From: DAISJI01 sp964559835
Lineage (GTDB): Bacteria; Acidobacteriota; Terriglobia; Terriglobales; Acidobacteriaceae
Reading direction: 5' to 3'
DNA length: 41,347 nt
NCBI GenBank assembly: GCA_964559835.1
Contig: CAZLJE010000040.1
Coordinates: 1-41,347 of the forward strand
Positions 7,654-15,963 of the stretch are shown one piece after another (position 1 is the first letter of the stretch; the number at the start of each line of letters is the position of its first letter). The notes beneath the pieces were generated by a model. It did no database searches. It was not told the DNA's origin and saw nothing but the letters and a program-made list of their open reading frames with translations. The translations under genes and the position numbers were made by a program.

Positions 7654-8350
7654 TTCTCTCCGACGGCAGTGCACTGGCAATCGCCGCCCGCGTGGCTTCG
7701 ATGAGCGCATCGCGATCGGCAAAATCTTTCGGCCATAGCGGCTCGTGAAACACCATCTCCGCCGTCCCCTGTCGGATGAAGAATTTCCCTTTCGGCAGGA
7801 TCTCGTACGTGCCGACGATCGTGACTGGCACGACGGGGTAGCCCAATTCCATCGCGAGGTAGAACGGTCCTTTCTTAAACGGGAGCAGGCGTCCGTCGCG
7901 AGAGCGCGTGCCCTCAGGAAAGATGGTCATGTCGAGCCCGCGGCGGATGACCTCGGCCGCATCTCGGACGCTCTGCACGGCAGCGTCGCGATTGTGACGG
8001 TCCACGGGAACCAGGTGGCCGACGCGCATCGCCGTCCCCAGTATCGGGATGCGGAACAACTCCTTCTTGACCAGTACGGACGTCCGCTTCGGCAACGACG
8101 GGATCAACGCCGGCGGGTCCACGTTGGAGACGTGGTTCGCCATGAATATGTACGTCTGTTTCGGATCGAGGCGGTCGCGACCGCTGACCACCACGCGAAT
8201 GCCACTGATCCAAATGCCGGCGCTCACAATGCGCATCGCGATGTTGTAAAGCGGGTCGCTGTTGCCGGTCAGCACCGCGTACGGCACGACGAACAGCGCC
8301 GCTATTGGCGTGCTGATGGCCCACCACAGCAGGGTCAGGAGCGTTCGCAT
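7649..8350 (-). CDS. plsC: 1-acyl-sn-glycerol-3-phosphate acyltransferase family protein
   Basis: 233 residues from the ATG at 8350, which overlaps the TGA of the upstream M61 peptidase gene by one base (TGATG), implying translational coupling. A GTG at 8368 would add six residues. One or two hydrophobic segments at the N-terminus (LLTLLWWAISTPIAALFVV) anchor it in the inner membrane. The catalytic H-x4-D motif is NHVSNVD, and the substrate-phosphate motif is FPEGTRS, followed by PFKKGPFYLA and PVVPVTIVGT. These four blocks define the PlsC family, which acylates lysophosphatidic acid or related lysolipids. The TAG stop lies in a heptamer array. Confidence 0.92.
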   Translation of the reverse strand: MRTLLTLLWWAISTPIAALFVVPYAVLTGNSDPLYNIAMRIVSAGIWISGIRVVVSGRDRLDPKQTYIFMANHVSNVDPPALIPSLPKRTSVLVKKELFRIPILGTAMRVGHLVPVDRHNRDAAVQSVRDAAEVIRRGLDMTIFPEGTRSRDGRLLPFKKGPFYLAMELGYPVVPVTIVGTYEILPKGKFFIRQGTAEMVFHEPLWPKDFADRDALIEATRAAIASALPSERR

Positions 8351-10137
8351 CAGTCGCCGCGCGCCCACGCGGAGCGGCGCGTACGCTGCTCGGGCGTGAC
8401 ATTGTCGAGGTCAACAAGCGCGTAGTTGTCCTGCGGCTTGCCGGCGAGTTTGAAGACGATTTCACGGCTGCCGGCTAACGTGAGCCGGACCTCGTCACCC
8501 ACTTGCAATCCATACTGCTGCAACGGGCCGGAGAATGGTTTTCCGTTCACCTGCTGGATGACATTGCCGACCTTCAGCCCCGCTTGCGCAGCCGGGCTAT
8601 TCGCATCCACTTCGCTGACAGGGTTCGGCTGACCTGACGGTTGTCCGAACGTTCGGCCGATGCGGAACCCTGGGTCGGGCACCGTAGTGGTGGTCTTGTT
8701 TATATGCAGGCCAACAAAGCGAAAGTATTTGTCGTAGTCGAGCGGCGCCGTCCCGGCTACGTATTCGGTAAAGAATTGCTTCAATGCGCAGGAACACACG
8801 GTTTCACTCGCCTGCTCGATCCCGGCCGAATCCGGAAAGAACTTGCCCTTCTTCGCATAATTATCGTTGAGCCAATGAAAGACGTCGCGGAGTGATTTCC
8901 TGTTCGCCGTCGCGTCGCGCACGGCTAGGTCCAGCAATATGCCGAGCAGTTCGCCCTTGTTGTAGTAGCTGATACTGCGCTCGGGCTGTCCGTAAAACGG
9001 ATATTTGTCGTACCAGGTCTCCAGGCTCGACTCTTCGGCCGACTGCGTCAGGTGCGCCGGACGATTGTCGACCGAGCCGATGATGCGCCCGATGGCGTCC
9101 ACGTACCGTTTTTCATCCCAATAACCGGCGCGGACCAGCATGAGGTCGCCGACTGTGCTGGTCACGCCCTCGCTCCACCACAGCGCGCGCGAGTACTGCT
9201 CCTTCGTGTAATCGATGGGCTCGAGCGACTGCGGCCGGATGCGCTTGACGTTCCACAGGTGGAAGAACTCGTGCGCGGTAACGCCCGCGATCGATCGTGG
9301 GTCCTGCTTCACGCGTTGCGCCGTGGCGTCGATCGCCGTCGAATACGCGTGTTCCATGCCGCCGCCCGCGGGACCGCGGCGGAAGTGATAGATGAATACG
9401 TAATGATCGAATGGGCGGTCATTCATCCATTCGACTTCGGTCACCGCGAGCTTGTGCGTCTGCGCCGCGATCGCGCCCAAATCGTAATCGGATGGGTCGG
9501 CGTGAATCACAACCTGGTAGTGCGCCCCGCCTTCGTCAAATGCCTGCATCGCGAACTCACCGATTTCTACCGGTGAGTCCACCAATTGGTCGTAATTCGT
9601 AGCAGTGAACGTCGGCATGTCCCTGTTCGTGTGAAAGACGCCGCCCGCCGGAAGCGCGGTCGCGATCTTCCAGTCCGGAGGAACGTCTGCCAATACGAGC
9701 AGCATCGGCTGATTCCGCTGTGCTGCGTCGTAGGCCAGGATCTCGGCGAGATTGAAGAATGCGTGCTCCTCGTTGAGCTGCGCGCCGAACGGGCCGGCAT
9801 TGTCGGCAAGGATGTCGTACTCGAAAACGAACGGGCCTCCAGCGTTCACTCGCCACGTGGTCTTGTCCACTACCGCGACAGGCAGCGCTTTCCCAGCGTC
9901 GTCATGGGCCTCAAACTTGATCACATACTGCGAGAAGTCGCGCACCTGGTAGAGCGCATTCCAAACCGGCAGGACCAAATCGTGGCTGGACCCTGCAGTC
10001 TTCGGCACTCTCACCGAGACGTGCACGATGTGGTCGGCTCGGCGGGCAAGCGAGACGGTATAGAAAATCTGGTTGGCGTCGCTCTGGGCGAGCGCGGCGA
10101 TTGAGAGCAGAAGTACAACGACGATTTTCCGGATCAG
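8350..10137 (-). CDS. M61-type glycyl aminopeptidase with PDZ, likely CTG start
   Basis: About 595 residues. The zinc site HEFFH is at residues 289-293 (GVTAHEFFHLWNVKRIRP), and SEGVTSTVGD supplies the third (Glu) ligand, as in M61 peptidases. A PDZ domain follows near 485-570 (SPAAQAGLKVGNVIQQVNGKPF). The frame is open to an ATG at 10215, but that start would overlap mpl and place 26 odd residues before the signal peptide. A strong SD (GGAGG, minus 10148-10144) instead lies 6 nt before an in-frame CTG at 10137, giving a clean signal peptide, MIRKIVVVLLLSIAALAQ. No ATG, GTG or TTG is near. It is expected to be periplasmic, cleaving N-terminal Gly/Ala from peptides. It lies between mpl and plsC. 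Confidence 0.88.
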   Translation of the reverse strand: MIRKIVVVLLLSIAALAQSDANQIFYTVSLARRADHIVHVSVRVPKTAGSSHDLVLPVWNALYQVRDFSQYVIKFEAHDDAGKALPVAVVDKTTWRVNAGGPFVFEYDILADNAGPFGAQLNEEHAFFNLAEILAYDAAQRNQPMLLVLADVPPDWKIATALPAGGVFHTNRDMPTFTATNYDQLVDSPVEIGEFAMQAFDEGGAHYQVVIHADPSDYDLGAIAAQTHKLAVTEVEWMNDRPFDHYVFIYHFRRGPAGGGMEHAYSTAIDATAQRVKQDPRSIAGVTAHEFFHLWNVKRIRPQSLEPIDYTKEQYSRALWWSEGVTSTVGDLMLVRAGYWDEKRYVDAIGRIIGSVDNRPAHLTQSAEESSLETWYDKYPFYGQPERSISYYNKGELLGILLDLAVRDATANRKSLRDVFHWLNDNYAKKGKFFPDSAGIEQASETVCSCALKQFFTEYVAGTAPLDYDKYFRFVGLHINKTTTTVPDPGFRIGRTFGQPSGQPNPVSEVDANSPAAQAGLKVGNVIQQVNGKPFSGPLQQYGLQVGDEVRLTLAGSREIVFKLAGKPQDNYALVDLDNVTPEQRTRRSAWARGD

Positions 10138-10177
10138 AGCGAGCCTCCAAAAGATCAGCGCAGAGCAGCAGAGGATA

Positions 10178-11605
10178 TCAAAGCCGCGCCGGCAGCTTGT
10201 CGTAGATGCCCCCAAAGCCGCCGTTGGACAGGATGGCTACAACGTCTCCAGACTTCAGTTCCGGAGCAACAGTCGCCACGATCGCATCCGCATCGGCGAG
10301 GTGCCATGCGGGGTGTCCGTCGCGCTTCAAGTCGTCTACAACGGCCTGTACGTCGAGACGCTCGGCCTCGGGGATCGCATCGGCTTTGAAGATCGCCGCC
10401 ACGACCGCCGCATCCGCCAGTGCCAGCGCGTCCGTCAGGTCCTGCTGCAATACTCGTCGGCGCAGCGTGTTCGAGCGCGGCTCCAGGATTGCCCACAACC
10501 GTCGGCCCGGATAACGCGTTCGCAGAGCTTGGAGCGTCTGCGCAATCGCCGTCGGGTGATGCGCGAAGTCTTCGATGATGGTGACGCCCTTCACTTCCGA
10601 TCGAACTTCCAACCGGCGCTTCACCGACTTGAAACTGCGGAGCGCCTCCGCCACCTGCGCCGGCTTGATCCCGTATTGCGCCGCCATCGCGGCTGCGGCA
10701 GTCGCGTTCAGGACGTTGAACTCCCCCGCGAGCGAAAACTCGAATTCCCCCCAAGCTTTCCTTTCCCGCAGCACCGACCATGACGTGTGCTGCGCATCGA
10801 ATTGCAGCCCCGCGATGCGCCATGTCGCTTTGTCGCCGAAACCGTAGCGTTGAACCCGCGAGAAACTCCGCCCAACACACTGATCGACGTTCGCCTTTAA
10901 TTGAGTCGCTGGCCCCGCACTCCCCAACCCATCCCACGCCATGATCACGCCGCGACGAGGAACGAGGTTCACCAGGCGCTTGAATGCGGTCTTCACCGCG
11001 TCGAGGTCGCGATAGATATCGGCGTGGTCGAATTCGACGGACGTCAGGATGACGGAATCCGGAAAGTAGTGCAGGAACTTCGGCCCCTTGTCGAAGAAAG
11101 CGGTGTCGTACTCGTCAGCCTCGATGATGAATTCGCCGCTGCCGAGCTGAAAGCTGCCGCCGAAATTCTCCGCGATGCCGCCGACCAGGAACGACGGCCG
11201 GCGTCGCGCCACCTCGAATATCCACGACAGCATGGATGTGGTCGTGGTTTTTCCATGCGTCCCCGCGACGGCAATGACCTCGCTGCCGCGCAGGAACTCC
11301 TGATGCAGGAGCGCGGCCATGGACGTCATCGGGATACGCTCGTCCAGGACGCGCTCCAACTCGGCGTTTCCTCGCGAGATGGCGTTGCCAACGACCACGA
11401 GCGAAGGCCGCGGATCGAGGTTCTTCACAGCGAACGGTTGCGCGACAGGGATGTTGAGCCGGGCCAGGAAATCCGACATCGGCGGATAGACAGCATTGTC
11501 CGAGCCGGTGACATGAAACCCGCGCTGCTTCAGCATTCCGGCAAGCGATGCCATCGCGGTGCCGCAGATGCCGATGAGGTGGATGTGACGTTCGTCGCTG
11601 GCCAT
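10178..11605 (-). CDS. mpl: UDP-MurNAc:L-Ala-gamma-D-Glu-mDAP ligase
   Basis: 475 residues. Mpl attaches the recycled tripeptide L-Ala-gamma-D-Glu-mDAP to UDP-MurNAc in the cytoplasm. The N-terminal IHLIGICGTAMASLAGML is the Rossmann-like UDP-binding motif. The order ICGT followed by a non-GGRGS loop is typical of Mpl rather than MurC, as is TSMAALLHQEFLRGSEVIAVAGT. The P-loop is GTHGKTTTTSM, and the metal and carbamate-region motif is IEADEYDTAFFDKGPKFLHY. The ligase C-domain has IEDFAHHPTAI. It starts 11 nt after the ldcA stop, in one operon with ldcA and dapF, whose products make or release the same mDAP peptides. Confidence 0.93.
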   Translation of the reverse strand: MASDERHIHLIGICGTAMASLAGMLKQRGFHVTGSDNAVYPPMSDFLARLNIPVAQPFAVKNLDPRPSLVVVGNAISRGNAELERVLDERIPMTSMAALLHQEFLRGSEVIAVAGTHGKTTTTSMLSWIFEVARRRPSFLVGGIAENFGGSFQLGSGEFIIEADEYDTAFFDKGPKFLHYFPDSVILTSVEFDHADIYRDLDAVKTAFKRLVNLVPRRGVIMAWDGLGSAGPATQLKANVDQCVGRSFSRVQRYGFGDKATWRIAGLQFDAQHTSWSVLRERKAWGEFEFSLAGEFNVLNATAAAAMAAQYGIKPAQVAEALRSFKSVKRRLEVRSEVKGVTIIEDFAHHPTAIAQTLQALRTRYPGRRLWAILEPRSNTLRRRVLQQDLTDALALADAAVVAAIFKADAIPEAERLDVQAVVDDLKRDGHPAWHLADADAIVATVAPELKSGDVVAILSNGGFGGIYDKLPARL

Positions 11606-11616
11606 GAGAGCTGAGC

Positions 11617-12558
11617 TTATCGAGAAACCGCGGCGTCCATTATCTCCAAGCGAGTGTCATTCTGCTCGACCGTCAATCGCGCGCGCACGCCGAACGGCAG
11701 CGTAATGTTTTCACGCGAGACGTGGCCGGAGCGCAGCCCGTACGCTACGGGTATCTTCAAGTCCTCGAGAACGCGCAACACCACTTCCTGGAGCGTGTAC
11801 GACTGGTCCGGCGACTGCACGCAACCCAGCATCTCCCCGAACACAATTCCCTTCACCCCGTTCAGCTTTCCCGCAAGTTTCATCTGCATGAGCATGCGGT
11901 CGATCTGGTATGGCTTGGCCGCGACGTCTTCCAGAAAAAGCAGTTTGTATTCGGTCTTCGCCTCGTACGGTGTCCCGATCGACGCAACCAGGATGGACAG
12001 GCATCCTCCATAGAGCACGGCTTCGCCTTCGCCCGTGACCAACGACGCGAGCCCGCTGTTTCGGTCCAGCAACCACTCTGACTCACCACCCAATGCCGCG
12101 CCCCAAGTAGTCTCATCGACCCCGGGTGGATTGTTTTCCGCGAAATCCTTGGCTGCCATCGGGCCATGGAACGTGGGCAGGCCGGTCGCATCGTGCAGAT
12201 AAGTCAGCAGGCACGTCACGTCGCTGTAGCCGACAAGTATCTTCGGATTGCGACGAATGAGGTCCAGGTCGAGGCGCGGCAGAAGATAGTTCGCCCCGTA
12301 GCCGCCGCGAGCACAGATCACTGCCCGAATCTCATCGCGCTCGAACATCTTGTGGAGTTCACGTACGCGGCGCTGGATGGAGCCGGCGAAGTAGAGGTCC
12401 TTATCGACCAGGCCGGGCGCATGCACGGGAACGTAGCCCATTCTCTTCAGCGTCGCCAAGCCTGCTTTCAGGTGCGGCTCATCGACGTTGCTGGCGGGCG
12501 CGACAATACCAACGCGGTCGCCAGGTTTCAGAGCCCGGGGTTTGATGGTTTTAGGCAC
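11617..12558 (-). CDS. ldcA: L,D-carboxypeptidase, S66 (LdcA-like)
   Basis: 313 residues from a GTG start (12558). S66 enzymes remove the terminal D-Ala from murein tetrapeptides in the cytoplasm, giving the tripeptide that Mpl reuses. Visible motifs: VGIVAPAS at the N-terminus, ARGGYGANYLLPRLD, the nucleophile serine in VGYSDVTCLL, HGPM, GGCLSIL, FLEDVAAKPYQIDRML, and the catalytic-His loop SGHVSRENITLPFGVRARL. The length matches the family. It sits between dapF (32-nt gap) and mpl (11-nt gap), and this context strongly supports the recycling role. Confidence 0.92.
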   Translation of the reverse strand: MPKTIKPRALKPGDRVGIVAPASNVDEPHLKAGLATLKRMGYVPVHAPGLVDKDLYFAGSIQRRVRELHKMFERDEIRAVICARGGYGANYLLPRLDLDLIRRNPKILVGYSDVTCLLTYLHDATGLPTFHGPMAAKDFAENNPPGVDETTWGAALGGESEWLLDRNSGLASLVTGEGEAVLYGGCLSILVASIGTPYEAKTEYKLLFLEDVAAKPYQIDRMLMQMKLAGKLNGVKGIVFGEMLGCVQSPDQSYTLQEVVLRVLEDLKIPVAYGLRSGHVSRENITLPFGVRARLTVEQNDTRLEIMDAAVSR

Positions 12559-12590
12559 GGATAAGCTCTCGACAGGACGCTCGACGCATA

Positions 12591-13379
12591 CTAAATCAGG
12601 AACTCGCCGCGGCAGACGATCTGTGCCGGCCCGCGCAGGACGACTTCATTCTTCTCCCAGCGCACCAGCTGCGATCCGCCCGGAGCATGTACCCGCACCG
12701 GCGATTGGACGCGTCCGGTTGCGATTGCCGCGACTGCAGACGCACACGATCCGGTCCCGGACGACTGTGTCTCGCCGGCGCCGCGCTCGAAGATAAGGAT
12801 CTCAATATCTTCTTTGCTTTTAACATGTACCAGCTCAACATTCGTGCCGTACTTGAAGTCTGTGTGGGCCTCGATTTCGGCCGCCTGTTCCTGCCAGCGC
12901 GCGGCGAAAGAATCCACAAACATCACGTAATGCGGATTGCCCATCGATACGGGTATCCCGATGACCTCGCGGTAAGCGAGTTTGACCGTCATGAGTTCTC
13001 CGACCTCAGGCTGCCCCATGGACATGTCGAATTCGAAACGTTGGCCGGTCCGGGACGTCAGCGTACACACTTTGATTCCCGCTCCCGTGCGGATCGCCAC
13101 CACAGCGCTTCCCCGTTCCGAACTCAAGTACGCCGCCACACAACGGGTGCCGTTGCCGGAGAGCTCGGCGTCGGAGCCGTCGGCATTGATGAGGCGGATC
13201 CGCGCGTCTACCTGCGGGTCGGCATACATCACCTCGATGCCGTCTGCGCCGATGCCCTGGTGCCGGTCGCAGATGGCCACGGCGAATCCGCTCAGGTTGT
13301 CGGGAACGTGGCGCGAATCGACCAGGATGAAGTCATTACCGCAGGCGTGCGCTTTGACGAAAGGGATCGGCATGCTCAT
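12591..13379 (-). CDS. dapF: Diaminopimelate epimerase
   Basis: 262 residues. It converts LL- to meso-diaminopimelate for lysine and peptidoglycan. The N-terminal motif is KAHACGNDFILVD. The two catalytic cysteines are in SGNGTRCVAAYL and SSGTGSCASAVAA, the classic DapF pair. The ATG at 13379 overlaps the TGA of the mgtC-like gene in an ATGA junction, implying coupling. A start at 13403 would put eight residues inside the upstream gene and is less likely. It is first of the dapF-ldcA-mpl murein module. Confidence 0.95.
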   Translation of the reverse strand: MSMPIPFVKAHACGNDFILVDSRHVPDNLSGFAVAICDRHQGIGADGIEVMYADPQVDARIRLINADGSDAELSGNGTRCVAAYLSSERGSAVVAIRTGAGIKVCTLTSRTGQRFEFDMSMGQPEVGELMTVKLAYREVIGIPVSMGNPHYVMFVDSFAARWQEQAAEIEAHTDFKYGTNVELVHVKSKEDIEILIFERGAGETQSSGTGSCASAVAAIATGRVQSPVRVHAPGGSQLVRWEKNEVVLRGPAQIVCRGEFLI

Positions 13380-14080
13380 TCTGCTTCCGAAACTCCGAGA
13401 CATTCCACGTGCTGCGCAACCGGGATTTGGCGCAGGCGGAGCAGCAGGCGCTCATGCTCCACGCGGGTTGCGTCAACACTGAACTGCACTCGGGAGTGGT
13501 AGTCCATGCGAGCGACCTGGACGGATTGCATCATCTTGTGCTCGTCGGCGAGTGCGTTGTTAATTCCATCGATCACCACGCTGGGGTCCTCGCCCGAGAC
13601 CTCGTAGGTCATCTGCAGCAGTTTCAGGCTGAACTTCTCCTCCAGGTACCCGAGAGCCAGCAGAACAAGCAGGATCACGATCGTCGCGAAGATCGCCGGC
13701 ACATACAGGCCACCGCCGGCGGCCATGCCGACACCCGCCACCACGAAAAGGGTGGCCGCCGTCGTCAGGCCCGTGACCGAACCGCGCGAGTGGAGGATTG
13801 AGCCGGCGCCAATAAATCCGATTCCCGGGATGATCTGTGCCGCGATCCGAGTGTGGTCGCCGGGCCACTCCGAGGCAAGTTCCTGCGACAGTATCGTGAA
13901 CAGCGCCGCACCGAAGCAGATGAAGATATTCGTACGCAGGCCCGCCGGCCTGCGTTTCATCTCGCGCTCAAGGCCGATCGCGCCACCCAGAATTGCGGCG
14001 ACGACCACGCGGACCATGATTCGCGCCAGCCGGACCGCTTCCGGCGAGTGCGGGCCCCAGTGCTGCCAAATGTCATGCAT
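13376..14080 (-). CDS. MgtC/SapB family membrane protein
   Basis: 234 residues from the ATG at 14080 (MHDIWQHWGPHS). Four to five transmembrane helices lie in the first ~150 residues, with the family motifs GGAIGLEREMKRRPAGLRTNIFIC and RIAAQIIPGIGFIGAGSI. An ACT-like soluble tail (~155-234) follows. MgtC proteins modulate F-type ATP synthase and support growth at low magnesium; others in the family have unknown roles. The frame is open to 14182, but the extra 34 residues are encoded by a heptamer array (RISNFRLRI) and are not thought to be part of the protein. It is coupled to dapF. Confidence 0.88.
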   Translation of the reverse strand: MHDIWQHWGPHSPEAVRLARIMVRVVVAAILGGAIGLEREMKRRPAGLRTNIFICFGAALFTILSQELASEWPGDHTRIAAQIIPGIGFIGAGSILHSRGSVTGLTTAATLFVVAGVGMAAGGGLYVPAIFATIVILLVLLALGYLEEKFSLKLLQMTYEVSGEDPSVVIDGINNALADEHKMMQSVQVARMDYHSRVQFSVDATRVEHERLLLRLRQIPVAQHVECLGVSEAE

Positions 14081-14102
14081 TTCGGCGAATTCTAACAAAA
14101 CC

Positions 14103-14239
14103 GTGATTCGTAATCGGAAATTGGAAATCCTTAACCCGACTATTTGCGACCGGAGCGCATCAGCAGCCTCAAACGGGATCACCGATTACCGAATACCAAT
14201 CACCAACCACCAATTACCGATTACTGATTACCAATCGGC
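14103..14239. repeat. Heptamer array pair, GATTACC word, eight-unit right arm
   Basis: Left arm 14103-14130 has four 7-bp units (GTGATTC to GAAATCC). Right arm 14184-14239 has eight units of GATTACC or AATCACC type, the longest array in the window. The right arm contains the TAA stop (14223-14221) of the GT39-like gene and encodes its last residues (PIGNQ). About 50 nt of unrelated sequence separates the arms. Confidence 0.85.
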
Positions 14240-15912
14240 CGATAGATGCGGATCGGCTTCTGCCATGGCGCATCCACGACGCCGACGCTCATCAGCCCTT
14301 TAGGATGACGCCCGACCGCATCCGCGACCCGGTCGCCATCGGTGGCGATGATGTAATCGGCGGCTGCGGCTGGATGCTCCATCGCCTTATGCCACAAATC
14401 ATAATTCCCTTCATTGATCGTCCGCCGCAGCGGGATGGCTGCACGCTGTAACGCTCCGCCATGATCTCCGAGGTACATCAGGATTGACGACTCCGGAGGG
14501 ATGCGGCGCAGGATAATCGAGAGCTGTGTATCCATGGCGTAGCGCGGCCCGCCATTCGCCCGCACCTCGCGCAGACAGATCGGGACCGTGCGCCAGACGG
14601 ACCCATAACTGAACCCTACATATGTCAGCACGGCAACCGTCACCGCTACGCACCAGTACCGTCCTTGGTGCGACCGCAATAACAGCCATGCCGCGGCGAC
14701 CCAGAACATTGCCAGCGCCGGCAGGAGTTCGAGAGCGTAGCGCGTGTTGTAGTAGGAGAACGGCCACCACACGGGAATGAACATGGGTACCCCGCCCCAC
14801 GCGATCGAGATGGCGTAGAACGGCAAGGGCAGCCATAGCAACAACGTCGTCGAGGCGCTGCGGCGCAGAAACAGGACGGCCGCTGTGCCGAAAATCGCGA
14901 CGGGGAGCCATAGCCATTCCCATCGTCCGGGGTGCGCTGTTGGCGCGAATGCAGTCTGCTGCGGCGGCCCCGCGAGCAAGCGCCCCGCGCCAACGTTCAG
15001 CATCGCGTCACGCAAGAAATATTGCGCGGCTACGCCAGGCGAGTGCCATCCGGGATGGTGCGGGTCGCCCGGTCGTCGCGTGCGCTCTTCGATGGCTTTC
15101 GCAGAGTATGGACCAGTCGCGAATTCCAGTGGATTGCCAAAGATCGCCGCGTTCCACGCAAGCCAGAGCCCGGGGCCGATCCCGACCACCAGCAGGAACA
15201 CGACCGCCGATTTCTTGAGCGCCGCCGTCAGACGCCCGCGCCGATGCGCAACGGCCAGCACTATGGCGGTCACGACGAGAAAAGCGCAGGAGTTGAACCA
15301 GCCGTCGTAACGGAGAAGGCTGTTTGCGCACAGCGCGAGCCCGCACAGAAACAGAGCACGTAACGCGGGCGTCTCGCCTGCCACACCGGAGCTCGCAGCA
15401 CGTACGTACTCGCCGAACCACACCACCGCCCAGATCAACAGCGCCATCGAGAGCGGCTCGTTCAGCGCGGTGGTCTGGACATAGAGCAGGTTGGGATTTG
15501 CGCCATAGATGATCGCGCCGATCCAGGCCGCCAGGCGCGAGCCCAGGTTGTCGCGCACCAGCCGATACATGCCGACAACTCCGAGCACATACCCGATCAT
15601 CGACGGAATACTGCCGCCGATCCCGCTCGACCACCCGGCGTCAGAAATGATGAACGGAATCGTGAGGACGTGCTGGAGCGGCAGCCAGACCGTCCCTAGC
15701 TGCGACGGGCCAGGAGTGCGCGAGTCGAAAACGCGCCGGGCGATCTGAATGTGCGCAACGGCGTCACCGGAGAGCAGGATCTGCGCGTAACGATAGTAGT
15801 GCGCGAGGAATGCGATCGACACCGCGGTTGCAGCAAGGGCGAGAATCTTCGGCGACGGATCGGAATCGTAGGTCGTAGGTCGGTGGTCGGAAGTCGGGGC
15901 GGGAACTCGCAC
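14221..15912 (-). CDS. GT39-like integral membrane glycosyltransferase
   Basis: 563 residues from GTG at 15912, with roughly ten to twelve hydrophobic helices. The first loop after TM1 contains LLSGDAVAHIQIARRVFDS, an acidic-pair region like the D/E-containing first periplasmic loop of GT-C enzymes (ArnT/PMT type). NEPLSMALLIWAVVW and WLPLPFYAISIAWGG are other membrane segments, and the soluble C-terminal part includes ILMYLGDHGGALQ. It probably transfers a sugar from a polyprenyl-phosphate donor at the periplasmic face; acceptor unknown. Residues ~8-16 (SDHRPTTYD) are encoded by a GTAGGTC-type heptamer array, so the true N-terminus is uncertain. The last residues and stop are encoded by another array. 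Confidence 0.75.
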   Translation of the reverse strand: MRVPAPTSDHRPTTYDSDPSPKILALAATAVSIAFLAHYYRYAQILLSGDAVAHIQIARRVFDSRTPGPSQLGTVWLPLQHVLTIPFIISDAGWSSGIGGSIPSMIGYVLGVVGMYRLVRDNLGSRLAAWIGAIIYGANPNLLYVQTTALNEPLSMALLIWAVVWFGEYVRAASSGVAGETPALRALFLCGLALCANSLLRYDGWFNSCAFLVVTAIVLAVAHRRGRLTAALKKSAVVFLLVVGIGPGLWLAWNAAIFGNPLEFATGPYSAKAIEERTRRPGDPHHPGWHSPGVAAQYFLRDAMLNVGAGRLLAGPPQQTAFAPTAHPGRWEWLWLPVAIFGTAAVLFLRRSASTTLLLWLPLPFYAISIAWGGVPMFIPVWWPFSYYNTRYALELLPALAMFWVAAAWLLLRSHQGRYWCVAVTVAVLTYVGFSYGSVWRTVPICLREVRANGGPRYAMDTQLSIILRRIPPESSILMYLGDHGGALQRAAIPLRRTINEGNYDLWHKAMEHPAAAADYIIATDGDRVADAVGRHPKGLMSVGVVDAPWQKPIRIYRPIGNQ

Positions 15913-15963
15913 GCGACAGGATAAATGATTGCTCCCGACCTACCTACGACCTATGCCCTACCC
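15868..15963. repeat. Heptamer array pair, GTAGGTC word
   Basis: Left arm 15868-15895: GTAGGTC twice, then GGTGGTC and GGAAGTC. Right arm 15936-15963: four units such as CGACCTA and CCTACGA. The left arm is inside the 5' end of the GT39-like frame, and the right arm contains the TAG stop of the pfkB-like gene (15960-15958). Confidence 0.8.

Noticed and set aside
14081..14182. N-terminal extension of the MgtC-like protein
   Set aside because: The extra 34 residues are translated heptamer-array DNA, and the family start aligns with MHDIWQ at 14080.
14184..14239. CRISPR-like or satellite array
   Set aside because: Units are seven bases with no unique spacers and no cas genes; it belongs to the heptamer arrays.
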